Below, piece after piece: positions 18,396 to 27,069 of a DNA stretch of 64,000 bases. The notes beneath the pieces are model-generated. The model searched no databases. It had not been told where the DNA came from and was given only the letters and a program-made list of their open reading frames with translations. Position 1 is the stretch's first letter. Each line of letters starts with the position of its first letter. The stretch spans positions 61,571-125,570 of the IMG/VR virus record IMGVR_UViG_3300030419_005456, one strand, 5' to 3'. This stretch comes from a virus. The position numbers were made by a program, and so were the translations under genes.

Positions 18396-18818
18396 TTAAC
18401 CACCTACGCAACTATCACAACGAAAAAATTGTCCCTGTGCCAAGATCGGATTTACTTCACTCTCTTTTCCGCATACATGACATTGAACTTTTACGGTTGT
18501 TGAACCCTCTCTTTTTCGAGGGCTGGGGGTGTATTCTGGAGTTACAACATCTTTATGGTCTGCTCCATCGTCCACAAATGTATTTCCATCAGCCTGCACA
18601 GGGGATTTGCTGGCTAGTCTTTTGTTGTCTCGCTTTGCTGGTTTTGTTGAGAAATCCATTTCTCCTGATTTTTGCATCTGCACCGGTGCAGGTTTTGACA
18701 CTTCTGGTACTCCATCTTCTGGTCGGACTTCTTCTCCCGTGAGGGCCATATACCCTTGAATAATTTCTTCCATATCATTGTTTAGTATTCCCTTTTTGAT
18801 AGATTCTAATGGACTCAT
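18396..18818 (-). CDS. Small protein with C-terminal zinc ribbon
   Basis: 140 aa. The first 110 residues are charged and proline-rich, looking unstructured, with a short N-terminal helix (SPLESIKKGILNNDMEEIIQGYMAL). The end has VQCHVCGKES and FFRCDSC, a four-cysteine zinc ribbon. It sits between the helicase and a coiled-coil gene in the replication operon, with a 4-base overlap at its start. It may bind nucleic acid or a replisome partner; function unknown. Confidence 0.65.
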   Translation of the reverse strand: MSPLESIKKGILNNDMEEIIQGYMALTGEEVRPEDGVPEVSKPAPVQMQKSGEMDFSTKPAKRDNKRLASKSPVQADGNTFVDDGADHKDVVTPEYTPSPRKREGSTTVKVQCHVCGKESEVNPILAQGQFFRCDSCVGG

Positions 18819-19300
18819 CTTCTGTTCCTTTTAACATAAGCAAGCTTTTTCAAAACATCAACTTGGTCTTGCATGTAAGATATCTTTTCTTTTAACATAT
18901 CTACTCTAGATTTAGCCACCCCTTTTGCCTCTGATATGGTTCTGGCGGTTTCGTTGTTCGATATTAGAATAGGCAACTTAAGTTCCCATTTTGTGTACTG
19001 TGGATACTGATACTCAGACATCATCTTACTAAGAGCGTTATTGCACCAGTCTAATTTGATCTGCTCTTTTGTGTGTAATATATGAATGTAATCACAATAC
19101 CCCGTTAAGCAGAAAGATTTTTCTAGACATTCTTGTTCTGTAAGGTCTCTGAGTCCAGCCTCTGTTAGATTAAGTATATCTCTAACTTCATAGTTTACCT
19201 CTGTAACTTCTATAGACTTATTGTTTATATAGTCTTCTAGGTTATCTACGAGGCGTGCGTAATCGTTAGAGGACTCCGGCAAGTTCTTTTTTCCATTCAT
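18815..19300 (-). CDS. Helical protein in recombination module, possible UvsY-type mediator
   Basis: 161 aa, mostly alpha-helical by composition, with a strongly charged C-terminal coiled-coil (VAKSRVDMLKEKISYMQDQVDVLKKL) and a central KWELKLPILI. The start lies within the last 35 bases of the upstream nuclease gene and lacks a clear ribosome site, so the exact start is uncertain. Size, helical character and place two genes from the RecA/UvsX gene recall UvsY-type recombinase loaders, but I see no definite family motif. Confidence 0.5.
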   Translation of the reverse strand: MNGKKNLPESSNDYARLVDNLEDYINNKSIEVTEVNYEVRDILNLTEAGLRDLTEQECLEKSFCLTGYCDYIHILHTKEQIKLDWCNNALSKMMSEYQYPQYTKWELKLPILISNNETARTISEAKGVAKSRVDMLKEKISYMQDQVDVLKKLAYVKRNRR

Positions 19301-19691
19301 CGTCTGTGTCTGAATACTTTAGAATTACTAAGTTAAGAGAATTGAGTTGACACCATTCTTGTTTGTCTCTGTCTCGCTTTTGAGATCTAAAGAAATCAAG
19401 TTTGTTCCCGTGGAAGTGTTTTACAAATTCATAGTGCTGGCGACCATGAACTTCCACCACAAGCGAGCGAGAAGATAAAAAGAAGTCTGCACGAAGGACA
19501 TTTCTTACCGATCCGTGGCTAGATCCCGGCAGGGGAACTTCCTCGTATAATGTATCACGGGGGAATACGTATTGCAAGACTTTTTTTGCTCTTTGGTGCA
19601 AATTTGATCTGGATTTATTATCAACACCTCGAACAAAATATTTTGAAAAATTGAAATTCCTTTCCCTGCCGTCAAATCCGATTACTTTCAT
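19266..19691 (-). CDS. Vsr/DUF559-like endonuclease-fold protein
   Basis: 141 aa. RADFFLSSRSLVVEVHGRQHYEF followed by DKQEWCQLNSLNLVILKYSD has the D...E-x-H/Q arrangement and the helix-strand ending of the Vsr/DUF559 branch of the PD-(D/E)XK nucleases. It follows RecA/UvsX directly: the stop of the recombinase and the start of this gene share one base. A role in DNA repair or recombination is likely; cleavage specificity is unknown. Confidence 0.7.
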   Translation of the reverse strand: MKVIGFDGRERNFNFSKYFVRGVDNKSRSNLHQRAKKVLQYVFPRDTLYEEVPLPGSSHGSVRNVLRADFFLSSRSLVVEVHGRQHYEFVKHFHGNKLDFFRSQKRDRDKQEWCQLNSLNLVILKYSDTDDEWKKELAGVL

Positions 19692-20749
19692 TAGCCGTAC
19701 AACTCTTTATAATATTTGTTTTGCAGGACATCCCAAAGGTCGTTGTCAGTAAGATACTGACACAACTTTAGGGAACCTTGTACTTTTACTGGGTTTTCAT
19801 TTGATTCCTCTAAAAAGCTTAACGTATACCAAGAACTACTTGCAGGCTTATCAAGGATGGTAGGAATCTCTGAGCATTTTTCTATAATTTCTTGTTTCCA
19901 GTCTAGTCCAATTCCATACCTAAGATAGCTAACCACTTCGGTGTTGGGAAATCCTCCAGACGCAGATGTTACTATTTTCCAATGTATCTTTTGCCCTACT
20001 TGCTTTTCTTGTTCGTCCCAAGGCTGAGTGTAAGCTATCTCCATAATATAATCGCATTGATAGCGAATCTTACGTCCACCATCTACCATCTTGCTCTTTC
20101 TGCTAGGACTAGTGTCTGCTATCATATGGTTGATAAAAATAACTATAGCTCTTTGTGCAGGAACAACTTGGCAGATCTTGCTGGTAAACAAGCCCATGAT
20201 TCTTGGAACGCCAGCCCTAAATCCACTCTTGTCAAATTTGTAGTCCAACTCATCTCTGGTGGCCAAAGCTGATACCGAGTCGATGATTATTACAGCGTTC
20301 GGAACGGCATCAAGCACGTCTTCTACAGAGTTAACTACATCCTCTGCTGGCCAACCTTTGGCTTTTTTATAGACGGTTAACTTTTCTCTGTCTAATCCTT
20401 CAATTCCATCGAGCGCGTTAGTTCCAAATCTACCCTCAACGTCATAATAGTATATAGGTCTAGAGCCATATTCTTCTTTTTGACAGTTAGCTGCAAATTG
20501 AACAGCCGTGGTGGTTTTTCCAGATTTAGGGTCACCAGCCATTTGTACAAATGACCCCTCTCTAATTCCGCCACCAAGACCCAAATCCAACGAAGGGCTT
20601 ACAGGAATAACCTGTCTATTAGTAACGTCTTCAAACAGAGCTTCCCCAGTCCAAGCTTGAATACCGTAGCGTTTTTCTTGAGACTGATTGACTTGCCCCT
20701 GAGAAACAGCCGTGATTACATTTCCTTCTTTTGCTTTTTTCTTAGCCAT
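19691..20749 (-). CDS. RecA/UvsX-type recombinase
   Basis: 352 aa. SLDLGLGGGIREGSFVQMAGDPKSGKTTTA covers the RecA glycine-rich entry and Walker A; YYYDVEGRFG holds the catalytic glutamate segment; VIIIDSVSAL is Walker B; VIFINHMIAD and KMVDGGRKIRYQCDYIMEI fit the L1/L2 and Walker-like strand regions. It forms filaments on single-stranded DNA for strand exchange and recombination-dependent replication. It overlaps the next gene by 8 bases. Confidence 0.92.
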   Translation of the reverse strand: MAKKKAKEGNVITAVSQGQVNQSQEKRYGIQAWTGEALFEDVTNRQVIPVSPSLDLGLGGGIREGSFVQMAGDPKSGKTTTAVQFAANCQKEEYGSRPIYYYDVEGRFGTNALDGIEGLDREKLTVYKKAKGWPAEDVVNSVEDVLDAVPNAVIIIDSVSALATRDELDYKFDKSGFRAGVPRIMGLFTSKICQVVPAQRAIVIFINHMIADTSPSRKSKMVDGGRKIRYQCDYIMEIAYTQPWDEQEKQVGQKIHWKIVTSASGGFPNTEVVSYLRYGIGLDWKQEIIEKCSEIPTILDKPASSSWYTLSFLEESNENPVKVQGSLKLCQYLTDNDLWDVLQNKYYKELYG

Positions 20750-21146
20750 CTAATTTCCTAATAAAGCTTTTCTGTCCATAGGGTTTGGATGGACGAGACT
20801 GAGTATGGTCTTCATAGTGAGAACCTTTTATGTCAATCTTATCCAACTTGTTCTGTTCTTTTTGAATGAGTTTTTCAAGCGTCTTAACTCTGAGAGAATA
20901 AATAGACTTACCCTGATAAGAGTTCAGGGCGTTTATGATCGCTTTGTCTTGGTATTTTTTTAACAACTGATATGCTTTTGTAACTTGGCTTTGAAATTTC
21001 TTTTGCCATTTCTTTGTGTTCCACAGAGCATAAGCAGGTCTACCGACATTTTCTTTTTCTGCTTCTCTAAGGCATACCAATTCAGCTATGTACTGAGCGG
21101 CATTACACTCCTGTCCCGTTGTCTTGTGTTTGTAACCCTTGTTCAT
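20742..21146 (-). CDS. Unrecognised helical, basic protein
   Basis: 134 aa with a good GGAG ribosome site; its start lies 44 bases inside the upstream gene. The sequence is highly charged and Gln/Lys/Tyr-rich (KKFQSQVTKAYQLLKKYQDK, TLEKLIQKEQNKLDKID), suggesting long helices. No known family. Being immediately upstream of RecA/UvsX, it may serve DNA metabolism, but no motif proves this. Confidence 0.6.
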   Translation of the reverse strand: MNKGYKHKTTGQECNAAQYIAELVCLREAEKENVGRPAYALWNTKKWQKKFQSQVTKAYQLLKKYQDKAIINALNSYQGKSIYSLRVKTLEKLIQKEQNKLDKIDIKGSHYEDHTQSRPSKPYGQKSFIRKLDG

Positions 21147-21585
21147 TCAATACTCCATTCTTTGTTATCAAATATTCTAGAGATTCACTAATGTTTCTCT
21201 CTTCAATAGCTTCCGGTATAACTTCAGGCATTCTCCATTTGCGGGCATAAAGTTTTCCTTCGCTGAGTCTACCAACAACAAAAGAATGTACTGTTTCATC
21301 CCCAAAAAGAAAAGCACCCGCAGCTTTACAGAAAAAATATCCGTCATCCCCTTCACCAACAGTTTCTAGGTGAGAACGGTTTTTGAAGCTCATTTTTGTG
21401 ATGTGCAAGTCGTTGGCATCACAGTATATTTTCAATCTTTCCCACGCGCTTGGAGGGGTGATTCCCGGTCTGCCGTCATCTTGATAGACCGTTTCTCCAT
21501 TAGATAGCTCTACTATCCACATAGGGTTAGTATCGCCGTACACGTTTACGTAAGAATCCAGTTGTCTAGAAACAAATGCGTTCAT
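21103..21585 (-). CDS. Unrecognised phage protein, beta-rich
   Basis: 160 aa. The N-terminal part (NPMWIVELSNGETVYQDDGRPGITPPSAWERLKIYC) and the central DDGYFFCKAAGAFLFGDETVHSFVVGRL look like a small mixed alpha/beta domain. I do not recognise the family. It overlaps its upstream neighbour by 4 bases and its downstream neighbour by 44, so it belongs to the same operon. Confidence 0.6.
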   Translation of the reverse strand: MNAFVSRQLDSYVNVYGDTNPMWIVELSNGETVYQDDGRPGITPPSAWERLKIYCDANDLHITKMSFKNRSHLETVGEGDDGYFFCKAAGAFLFGDETVHSFVVGRLSEGKLYARKWRMPEVIPEAIEERNISESLEYLITKNGVLNEQGLQTQDNGTGV

Positions 21586-21905
21586 TTTTCTTTGTTGATT
21601 ATATATATAGAATTTTTGTGGGTTGCGCTTAAGTTTATTCTATCTGATCGAGTTTCATCGGCGGCCTGAGAAGCGTTGGGGGTCATTATAGTCACCCCTC
21701 TATCTTCCCTCCTTGCCATAAGATCGCCAACGGGTGAACCTTTTTCTTCAGGTTCGTCGTCTCTACCAAGCTCTTCAGATATGTACTTTTTAACACAGTT
21801 TACCGTCCTGTTAAGATCTGTCGCTATATCAGCGGCTGCTCTGTCAGGATTGTTTTCTATATAAAACTTTTCAACCTTATTAAGCTTTCCTGTTTTTTTA
21901 GCCAT
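21582..21905 (-). CDS. Small protein with helix-turn-helix-like N-terminus
   Basis: 107 aa. KLNKVEKFYIENNPDRAAADIATDLNRTVNCVKKYI at residues about 7-42 reads like a helix-turn-helix of the type that discriminates a DNA site, with an A-x-D-L-x-R-T pattern. The rest is polar and probably disordered. It may be a DNA-binding regulator or small terminase-like accessory protein. No family is firmly recognised. Overlaps neighbours by 4-8 bases. Confidence 0.55.
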   Translation of the reverse strand: MAKKTGKLNKVEKFYIENNPDRAAADIATDLNRTVNCVKKYISEELGRDDEPEEKGSPVGDLMARREDRGVTIMTPNASQAADETRSDRINLSATHKNSIYIINKEK

Positions 21906-22221
21906 CCAAACATTTCCTTTCTGCTCTTAAAAACATTTCCCGTTTACTTGTCTTTAAGTATTCAGTGTACAAATCAAAAGTGTCTTTTGATACTTTTCTG
22001 TAATCGGTTTGTACTGAGTTTATTTTATTTGCGTCTGCGCCTTTAGGATCAAACAGTCTAGACCTAAAAAATTTAATATAATATTGTTCAGAATTATCTA
22101 GGCTGATTTCGTAAGCGCAAGAGTTGAGACCCTCTTCTTCAGCGGTAGTCCCGTCTGTTTGCAAATAGGTACGTTCTCTCTTTGGTTCTTTAACAAAGTC
22201 TTCGGCTGTCGGTGAAATCAT
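21898..22221 (-). CDS. Unrecognised small phage protein
   Basis: 107 aa. Rich in aromatic and charged residues (AYEISLDNSEQYYIKFFRSRLFDPKGAD), no transmembrane segment and no cysteine cluster beyond two separate cysteines. Overlaps the next gene upstream by 4 bases. No function can be inferred. Confidence 0.6.
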   Translation of the reverse strand: MISPTAEDFVKEPKRERTYLQTDGTTAEEEGLNSCAYEISLDNSEQYYIKFFRSRLFDPKGADANKINSVQTDYRKVSKDTFDLYTEYLKTSKREMFLRAERKCLDG

Positions 22222-22532
22222 TCTTTGTCCATTTCTATAATCATTGTTCCATCTTCTTCATACATGGCTGACACTACGTCTCTTGATTTTATTGTAGAGT
22301 GAAAGTACTGACCAGTCAATGTATGAGTCCAGCTTTCACCCCGTTCGCCATCATTACATCTTTTATTTATGCACCTAACCTTGACCTTATGGGAGTCCCC
22401 AGTATCACGAACTTTTAGCATATTAAGTAGAGGTCTACCGCAATCTGCACAAGAAATCAGGGTCACTCCCATATCAACGGCTGGGGCTAACTCTTCTTCT
22501 TCATTTTCAAGATCTTGTATTTCTTCATTCAT
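22218..22532 (-). CDS. Small zinc-ribbon protein
   Basis: 104 aa. After an acidic N-terminus (EEIQDLENEEEELAP), LISCADCGRPLLNM and VRCINKRCNDG form a four-cysteine zinc ribbon, followed by WTHTLTGQYFHS. It may bind DNA or RNA polymerase or another nucleic-acid partner. No named family recognised. Four bases separate it from the downstream-lying end of the next gene. Confidence 0.6.
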   Translation of the reverse strand: MNEEIQDLENEEEELAPAVDMGVTLISCADCGRPLLNMLKVRDTGDSHKVKVRCINKRCNDGERGESWTHTLTGQYFHSTIKSRDVVSAMYEEDGTMIIEMDKE

Positions 22533-22536
22533 TATA

Positions 22537-22980
22537 TTACCACATTTTGCAAGACCAATATCTTGCCTTCCATTTAGGGCCGGGGTTATCGCAATTATGT
22601 CTAGCTCTAAAACTCTTGCGTCTTGCCGGATCGTTTTTCTTAATTTTCATATTAGGATCTCCGAAGTTAACTTTAACTACGTTACCCTTTTCATTTTTAA
22701 CATATACAGAACGCTTCTTTGGCCCGTCAGGAGTCAAGAAAGGTTTGTTAAGTGTTACCTTTCTTCCTTGATACTCGGCGGCTTCAGCGTATTCTGTCCA
22801 TTCTTCATTCCAGTTGTCTTCTAAAGAGCCTTTGCTAGAGCCGATTTTGCGACAGCTTCCGGGTTCGCCCTTTCTGGTGTTAGGAACTCTTTCGTAACCC
22901 TTCCAGCAAGCGCCCGTTTTTGGATCGCTAGTCGTAGCGTCTTGAGAATATTGGTTCATTGCGTCTATATATTTTTTCAT
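22537..22980 (-). CDS. Phage protein with conserved Cys/Trp C-terminal motif
   Basis: 147 aa. KTGACWKGYERVPNTRKGEPGSCRKI at the front and, at the C-terminus, RRKSFRARHNC and KARYWSCKMW. I recall this C-terminal signature from hypothetical or structural proteins of large marine phages, but I cannot name a function. Four bases overlap with the small basic gene upstream. The motif pair could bind metal through its cysteines. Confidence 0.6.
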   Translation of the reverse strand: MKKYIDAMNQYSQDATTSDPKTGACWKGYERVPNTRKGEPGSCRKIGSSKGSLEDNWNEEWTEYAEAAEYQGRKVTLNKPFLTPDGPKKRSVYVKNEKGNVVKVNFGDPNMKIKKNDPARRKSFRARHNCDNPGPKWKARYWSCKMW

Positions 22981-23189
22981 TTTTTACCCTCCCTTATGTA
23001 TCTTTGCTTTTGTTGTGGACTCATTTTTTGAATTTCCTTTGGAGTAGCGTCTCCCGCTTTCTCTTTCCACGTTTTCTTCTTTAAATTTCCCTTGGCTTGC
23101 TGTTCTCTTCTTTTGCTTAGTTCATAGCTTCCCATTTTTTTGGTGTTGTTTTCTGCTAATTGACCTAAAGTTTTTGCCTCCCCCTTCAC
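22977..23189 (-). CDS. Small basic protein
   Basis: 70 aa, about one third Lys/Arg (SKRREQQAKGNLKKKTWKEK, ending YIREGKK). No hydrophobic segment. Likely disordered or nucleic-acid binding. The start is 5 bases beyond the stop of the membrane protein upstream. No family recognised. Confidence 0.55.
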   Translation of the reverse strand: MKGEAKTLGQLAENNTKKMGSYELSKRREQQAKGNLKKKTWKEKAGDATPKEIQKMSPQQKQRYIREGKK

Positions 23190-23194
23190 GAAAA

Positions 23195-23698
23195 CTAGGG
23201 GCGGGTTGTCGTAGACTTGTTGGAGATCTCGCTTTCCACACTTTGTGCATGGTTCTGGCTGTTCGTGAAATCTGTGGAACGTTTCAAAAACGTGTCCGCA
23301 GGCATTACAGGAGTAATCGTAGGTTGGAATTTTAATAGCTCCGTTTCTCTTTGTTTTTTATATTTTTCGGCTTTTTGCAGAGAAGATGTTCCCGCTGCGT
23401 TTAGATACCACAAAAGCCAAAACTGAAAGGCAGCAACGCCTAGTATGGCATACCAAGCCAGCTTTCTTTTGTAATTATATAATATCGTTAAAACACCCAA
23501 AACGACAACAAGACCCATAACTTTACAAAGCATAAAAAGTGCTACCTGACCGTCCGAAGCCCTTATCAAGTATCTACCAATAGGGTTAACTTCTGTGTCA
23601 ATCAGAACATCCTGTAAAACTATAGACCAGTAAACGTCTATGGCGGAAATAAAACCTATGCTAATCCACAAAAAACCATATATTATTCTCTTAATCAT
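23195..23698 (-). CDS. Multi-pass membrane protein
   Basis: The ATG at 23698 overlaps the PhoH stop (GATGATTAA); 167 aa. Three or more hydrophobic segments are visible: IIYGFLWISIGFISAIDVYWSIVL, ALFMLCKVMGLVVVLGVLTILY and LAWYAILGVAAFQFWLLWYL. The C-terminal 55 residues are polar. The pattern resembles small DUF5658-like membrane proteins, but the role in the phage is unknown. Co-translated with PhoH. Confidence 0.65.
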   Translation of the reverse strand: MIKRIIYGFLWISIGFISAIDVYWSIVLQDVLIDTEVNPIGRYLIRASDGQVALFMLCKVMGLVVVLGVLTILYNYKRKLAWYAILGVAAFQFWLLWYLNAAGTSSLQKAEKYKKQRETELLKFQPTITPVMPADTFLKRSTDFTNSQNHAQSVESEISNKSTTTRP

Positions 23699-24365
23699 CT
23701 GACAATCTAGATAGTATTCTGGCGATGACATCGTTTCTAATAATATCATCTGTCGTAAGTTCACAAATTCCTACGCCTTCCACGTCTTCTAATCTGTCCA
23801 AACAATTTTCAAGTCCTCCCCTAAGATTATAGGGCAAATCGCTTTGATCAATATCGCCGTTTATTACGGCTTTTGAGTTCCTTCCAATTCTAGTGAGAAA
23901 CATTTTTATTTGTTCGTAGGTACAGTTTTGTGCTTCGTCTAATATCATGAAGGCATTATGAAAATTTCTTCCCCTCATGTATTCCAAAGGACACACCTCA
24001 ATCAAGTTCATAGTGCGAAGAGAATTAACCTTGTCTGGCAAAAGGTATTGATTTAGCTCTTCTAGTACTGGCACTAAATACGGATGTATTTTTTCTGTAA
24101 AAGTTCCGGGCAGGTAGCCTAAACCCCTGCCAGATTCAACGACAGGTCTTGTGACTATAATCTTGTCTATTTTTTTATCTAAAATATGCTCAGAAGCTAA
24201 CCCTACGGCAACTGCTGTTTTTCCAGTTCCCGCTGGACCGATACATAATGTAACATCTTCTTCAGCCATTGTTCTGATATAATCTGCTTGATTATCTGTT
24301 TTTGGCTTTAGTGGTTTTCGTTTTCTTGTGTTTTGGTTTTGTTTTCTTTGTTTGCGTCTTGTCAT
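23691..24365 (-). CDS. phoH: PhoH-like ATPase
   Basis: 224 aa. Walker A is CIGPAGTGKTAVAVGLA, IIVTRPVVESGRGLGYLPG is the PhoH signature, FMILDEAQNCT is Walker B, and INGDIDQSDLP follows the usual sensor. PhoH proteins are RNA helicase/ATPase-related and common in marine phages; the exact role is unsettled. The first 20 residues are basic. The gene sits between dUTPase and the membrane protein. Confidence 0.92.
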   Translation of the reverse strand: MTRRKQRKQNQNTRKRKPLKPKTDNQADYIRTMAEEDVTLCIGPAGTGKTAVAVGLASEHILDKKIDKIIVTRPVVESGRGLGYLPGTFTEKIHPYLVPVLEELNQYLLPDKVNSLRTMNLIEVCPLEYMRGRNFHNAFMILDEAQNCTYEQIKMFLTRIGRNSKAVINGDIDQSDLPYNLRGGLENCLDRLEDVEGVGICELTTDDIIRNDVIARILSRLSDD

Positions 24366-24368
24366 GTA

Positions 24369-24839
24369 TTATTTGCCCGACGAACCAAAACCTCCAGAAC
24401 CTCTGGCTGTGGAGGATAGTTCTTGTATTTCTTCTAGTCTAAATAAAGGAACTTCTTGAAGGAGGATTTGCGCTATGCGATCCCCCTGAGAAACGATAAA
24501 TCCTGAGCCTGATTTTTTTGTGTTGTGAAGGCAAACTTTAACCTCACCTCTATAGCCAGAATCTATAACTCCAGCATGTCTATGAACGCCTTTGACGCCA
24601 AGAGAAGATCTATCCCAAATTAATCCAACGTAGCCATCTGGTATTTCTAGTGAAATTCCGGTACTAATTAAGGTTATGTCTCCGGGCAATAGTTCTACAT
24701 GCTGATCTGCATATATGTCCCAACCCGCATCGGTTAAGTTTGCTTTAGTTGGAATGATAGCTGTTTCTGTTAATCTTTTTACCCCAAACTTCAAGTACTC
24801 TCCGTACTTATTGTATTTCCGTGGTGGTGTTATTGCCAT
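24369..24839 (-). CDS. dut: dUTP diphosphatase
   Basis: 156 aa, normal for trimeric dUTPases. All five motifs are visible: AGWDIYAD, IWDRSSLGVKG, GVIDSGYRGEVKV, GDRIAQILL and RGSGGFGSSG. Hydrolyses dUTP to dUMP and PPi, keeping uracil out of phage DNA and feeding dTMP synthesis. Lies between ribonucleotide reductase and PhoH with short gaps. Confidence 0.95.
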   Translation of the reverse strand: MAITPPRKYNKYGEYLKFGVKRLTETAIIPTKANLTDAGWDIYADQHVELLPGDITLISTGISLEIPDGYVGLIWDRSSLGVKGVHRHAGVIDSGYRGEVKVCLHNTKKSGSGFIVSQGDRIAQILLQEVPLFRLEEIQELSSTARGSGGFGSSGK

Positions 24840-24852
24840 GGTATTATTTTCC

Positions 24853-27048
24853 TTAGACTAATTCACATGCTCCTCCAGAACAAGCCCATTCCTGTTCGGG
24901 CTTGACATTATCCTGTTCTTCTATAACGTCTGTATAATTTACCTCTTTATACTCTCGTTTTAAATCCACCCATTCTTTCCAGTTGTACACATCTTTCATG
25001 CAATATGTCAACTTTTTCATATCTCCTTCCATATATTTATCTGCAAACTTTGCGCATCTCTTCATCCAGTTTCTCTTGGCTCCACCTCTGACTGACTTGC
25101 CAATACCAAGAAGTGAGTCGCAAGCAGCCCAAAGGTTATCTTCCCATAGGTCTAGGGCAACTTCTATGAGTCCGCTAACCCATAGTGAAGCGTCACCGTA
25201 ATGAGCAACCTGTTCGCTTGGTAGATATATGGTAGTAAATGGGGCTTGTGGATAATCCTTATCTCCAGTTACTGGCAGTAAAGAAATTCCACAAAAGTAT
25301 TCTCTGTTCTTGTATATAAACTCTTCGACTTCATCCCATTCGTCTGGCTTTACGTTTATAGTGTTTGAAACATTGTGATTTAACCACGGCTTGGTACACA
25401 AGGAGTCGGTCTTACCTATCATAACCCAATTCTGCTGTGTGCTTCTCACGTATTCCAACAGATCTATAGCACCTATTTGATTTTTAGTCTTTGACCCCGC
25501 TGGAACTTCTATGCAAAAAGATACTACTTCATCACTATCATTTGCAGACCAAACAGACTCTTCACAAGCTGTAGGGTTTATTGTTTTAAAGTGCTGGTAA
25601 ATGTCTTCCATCTTATTGGCTTGTACACGCCGTATATATCGTTTGGCGTGGTGGGGATGTATCCCACTACTAGTGCCAAGAACGCAACTGGAAGTACCTT
25701 CCGGTTTAATACAGGTAGCCCTAGCCGCTGGATTAATTCCAATTTCTTTCGCTAGTTCTTTATTAACCTTTTTTACCAGTCTAGCACCTTTCTTTTGGAT
25801 GGCTGGATTTAAGCAAATTTCGTGACTTTCCATCATGCCTGTCATCGACACGCCAAGAAGAGATTCTCTCTTCAAGATGCGTTCGCTCACCTCGCCCAAA
25901 TAAGGAAGCTCTATAAAACCAGCCTGTAAGGTTCCGATGATAGCTGCTGCTCGGCAAGACTCATAAAAGTCTTCTTCTGTTTTTATTTTAGCGCAATTAA
26001 TGGTGCTGAGATTACACGCCTGCCAGCCTGATTCTCCGGTTTTTACATCAACCGGATACATGCCAATTTCAACACAGGGATTTACTATAAGATCTCTATG
26101 ATCTGACCAGACAAATCCCGGCTCTCCAAATTCACGAACGGATTGCATTAACTCGTGGAATTTTTTAGCGGAGGTTTTATTCCGAATGAGAAGTGCTGAG
26201 TTGTTAGACCTTCCTCTTTGCGGGTTTTCGTGAAACCAGTTGCCGGTTTTAGCCTTGGCCATATCCTCGTCGTCAGGAGAAAACAAGCATATCGTTGCTG
26301 AACGTCTAACACCACCAGATATAACGGCGTCGGCGGCATGCATAATTATATCGTATGCTTCGATTGGGTTTAGTTTTCTTAGTTCTTGAGAGCAAAAATC
26401 TGCGTTTTTAATAGCCTTTTCTAATATCTTTCTTATATTTGTTAAGGCTTTTTTTAGGGGTTCTGGGCCGGGAGCTTTACCAGCACTAGAACTTAAATAA
26501 GATCCTGCGGGTCTAATTTTAGAAAAATCAAACTGAACACTTTTACCTGTGTATTCTGGAAAAAGTTCTTCTTGCTCAAAGTAGCTAGAAATCAAGACGC
26601 CAACAGCGTCCGACCAACCTTCTATACTGTCTTCAACAACAAACTTTTTGTTAGTTCTTTTTGTTCCTTTTATAAAGTATGGAAGTTTAGCGATATGGTG
26701 TTTCTGAACAGAAAAGCCAGTGCCACAACCACACAGTAGAAGATACATGCACTCTTGAAAAAATCTAAGTCGATCACAATAAGAAGAAATGCAGTTATAG
26801 ATTCTTGCATTATGTTTTAAGATTGGCTTGCCGCCAAACTGAAGCGCTCTTTGAGAACCCAGAATACGCTTCTTGTACATCATGTCATAAGCCCATGCTA
26901 TATCACCGTTCTGATCGGGATATTTTTCGTGCATCATATTCATAACACGATCTACAGATTCACGCCATGTTTCTCTCCTTTTTTTCTCTGGAATCCATCT
27001 TGCGTATTTAGAAACAAAAGCGTAGTTCTGTAGTTCACTGGCTGACAT
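24853..27048 (-). CDS. nrdJ: Adenosylcobalamin-dependent (class II) ribonucleotide reductase
   Basis: 731 aa, close to monomeric class II reductases (about 740). LQFGGKPILKHNARIYNCISSYC holds an active-site cysteine; GGVRRSATICLFS, PCVEIGMYP, CNLSTINC and RATCIKPEGTSS are family motifs; the C-terminal CSGGACELV carries the redox cysteine pair that regenerates the active site. It reduces ribonucleotides using B12, so the host must supply cobalamin. The upstream gap holds a structured RNA and a terminator-like hairpin. Confidence 0.95.
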   Translation of the reverse strand: MSASELQNYAFVSKYARWIPEKKRRETWRESVDRVMNMMHEKYPDQNGDIAWAYDMMYKKRILGSQRALQFGGKPILKHNARIYNCISSYCDRLRFFQECMYLLLCGCGTGFSVQKHHIAKLPYFIKGTKRTNKKFVVEDSIEGWSDAVGVLISSYFEQEELFPEYTGKSVQFDFSKIRPAGSYLSSSAGKAPGPEPLKKALTNIRKILEKAIKNADFCSQELRKLNPIEAYDIIMHAADAVISGGVRRSATICLFSPDDEDMAKAKTGNWFHENPQRGRSNNSALLIRNKTSAKKFHELMQSVREFGEPGFVWSDHRDLIVNPCVEIGMYPVDVKTGESGWQACNLSTINCAKIKTEEDFYESCRAAAIIGTLQAGFIELPYLGEVSERILKRESLLGVSMTGMMESHEICLNPAIQKKGARLVKKVNKELAKEIGINPAARATCIKPEGTSSCVLGTSSGIHPHHAKRYIRRVQANKMEDIYQHFKTINPTACEESVWSANDSDEVVSFCIEVPAGSKTKNQIGAIDLLEYVRSTQQNWVMIGKTDSLCTKPWLNHNVSNTINVKPDEWDEVEEFIYKNREYFCGISLLPVTGDKDYPQAPFTTIYLPSEQVAHYGDASLWVSGLIEVALDLWEDNLWAACDSLLGIGKSVRGGAKRNWMKRCAKFADKYMEGDMKKLTYCMKDVYNWKEWVDLKREYKEVNYTDVIEEQDNVKPEQEWACSGGACELV

Positions 27049-27069
27049 TCATGTTGATCCGTCTGTTAG

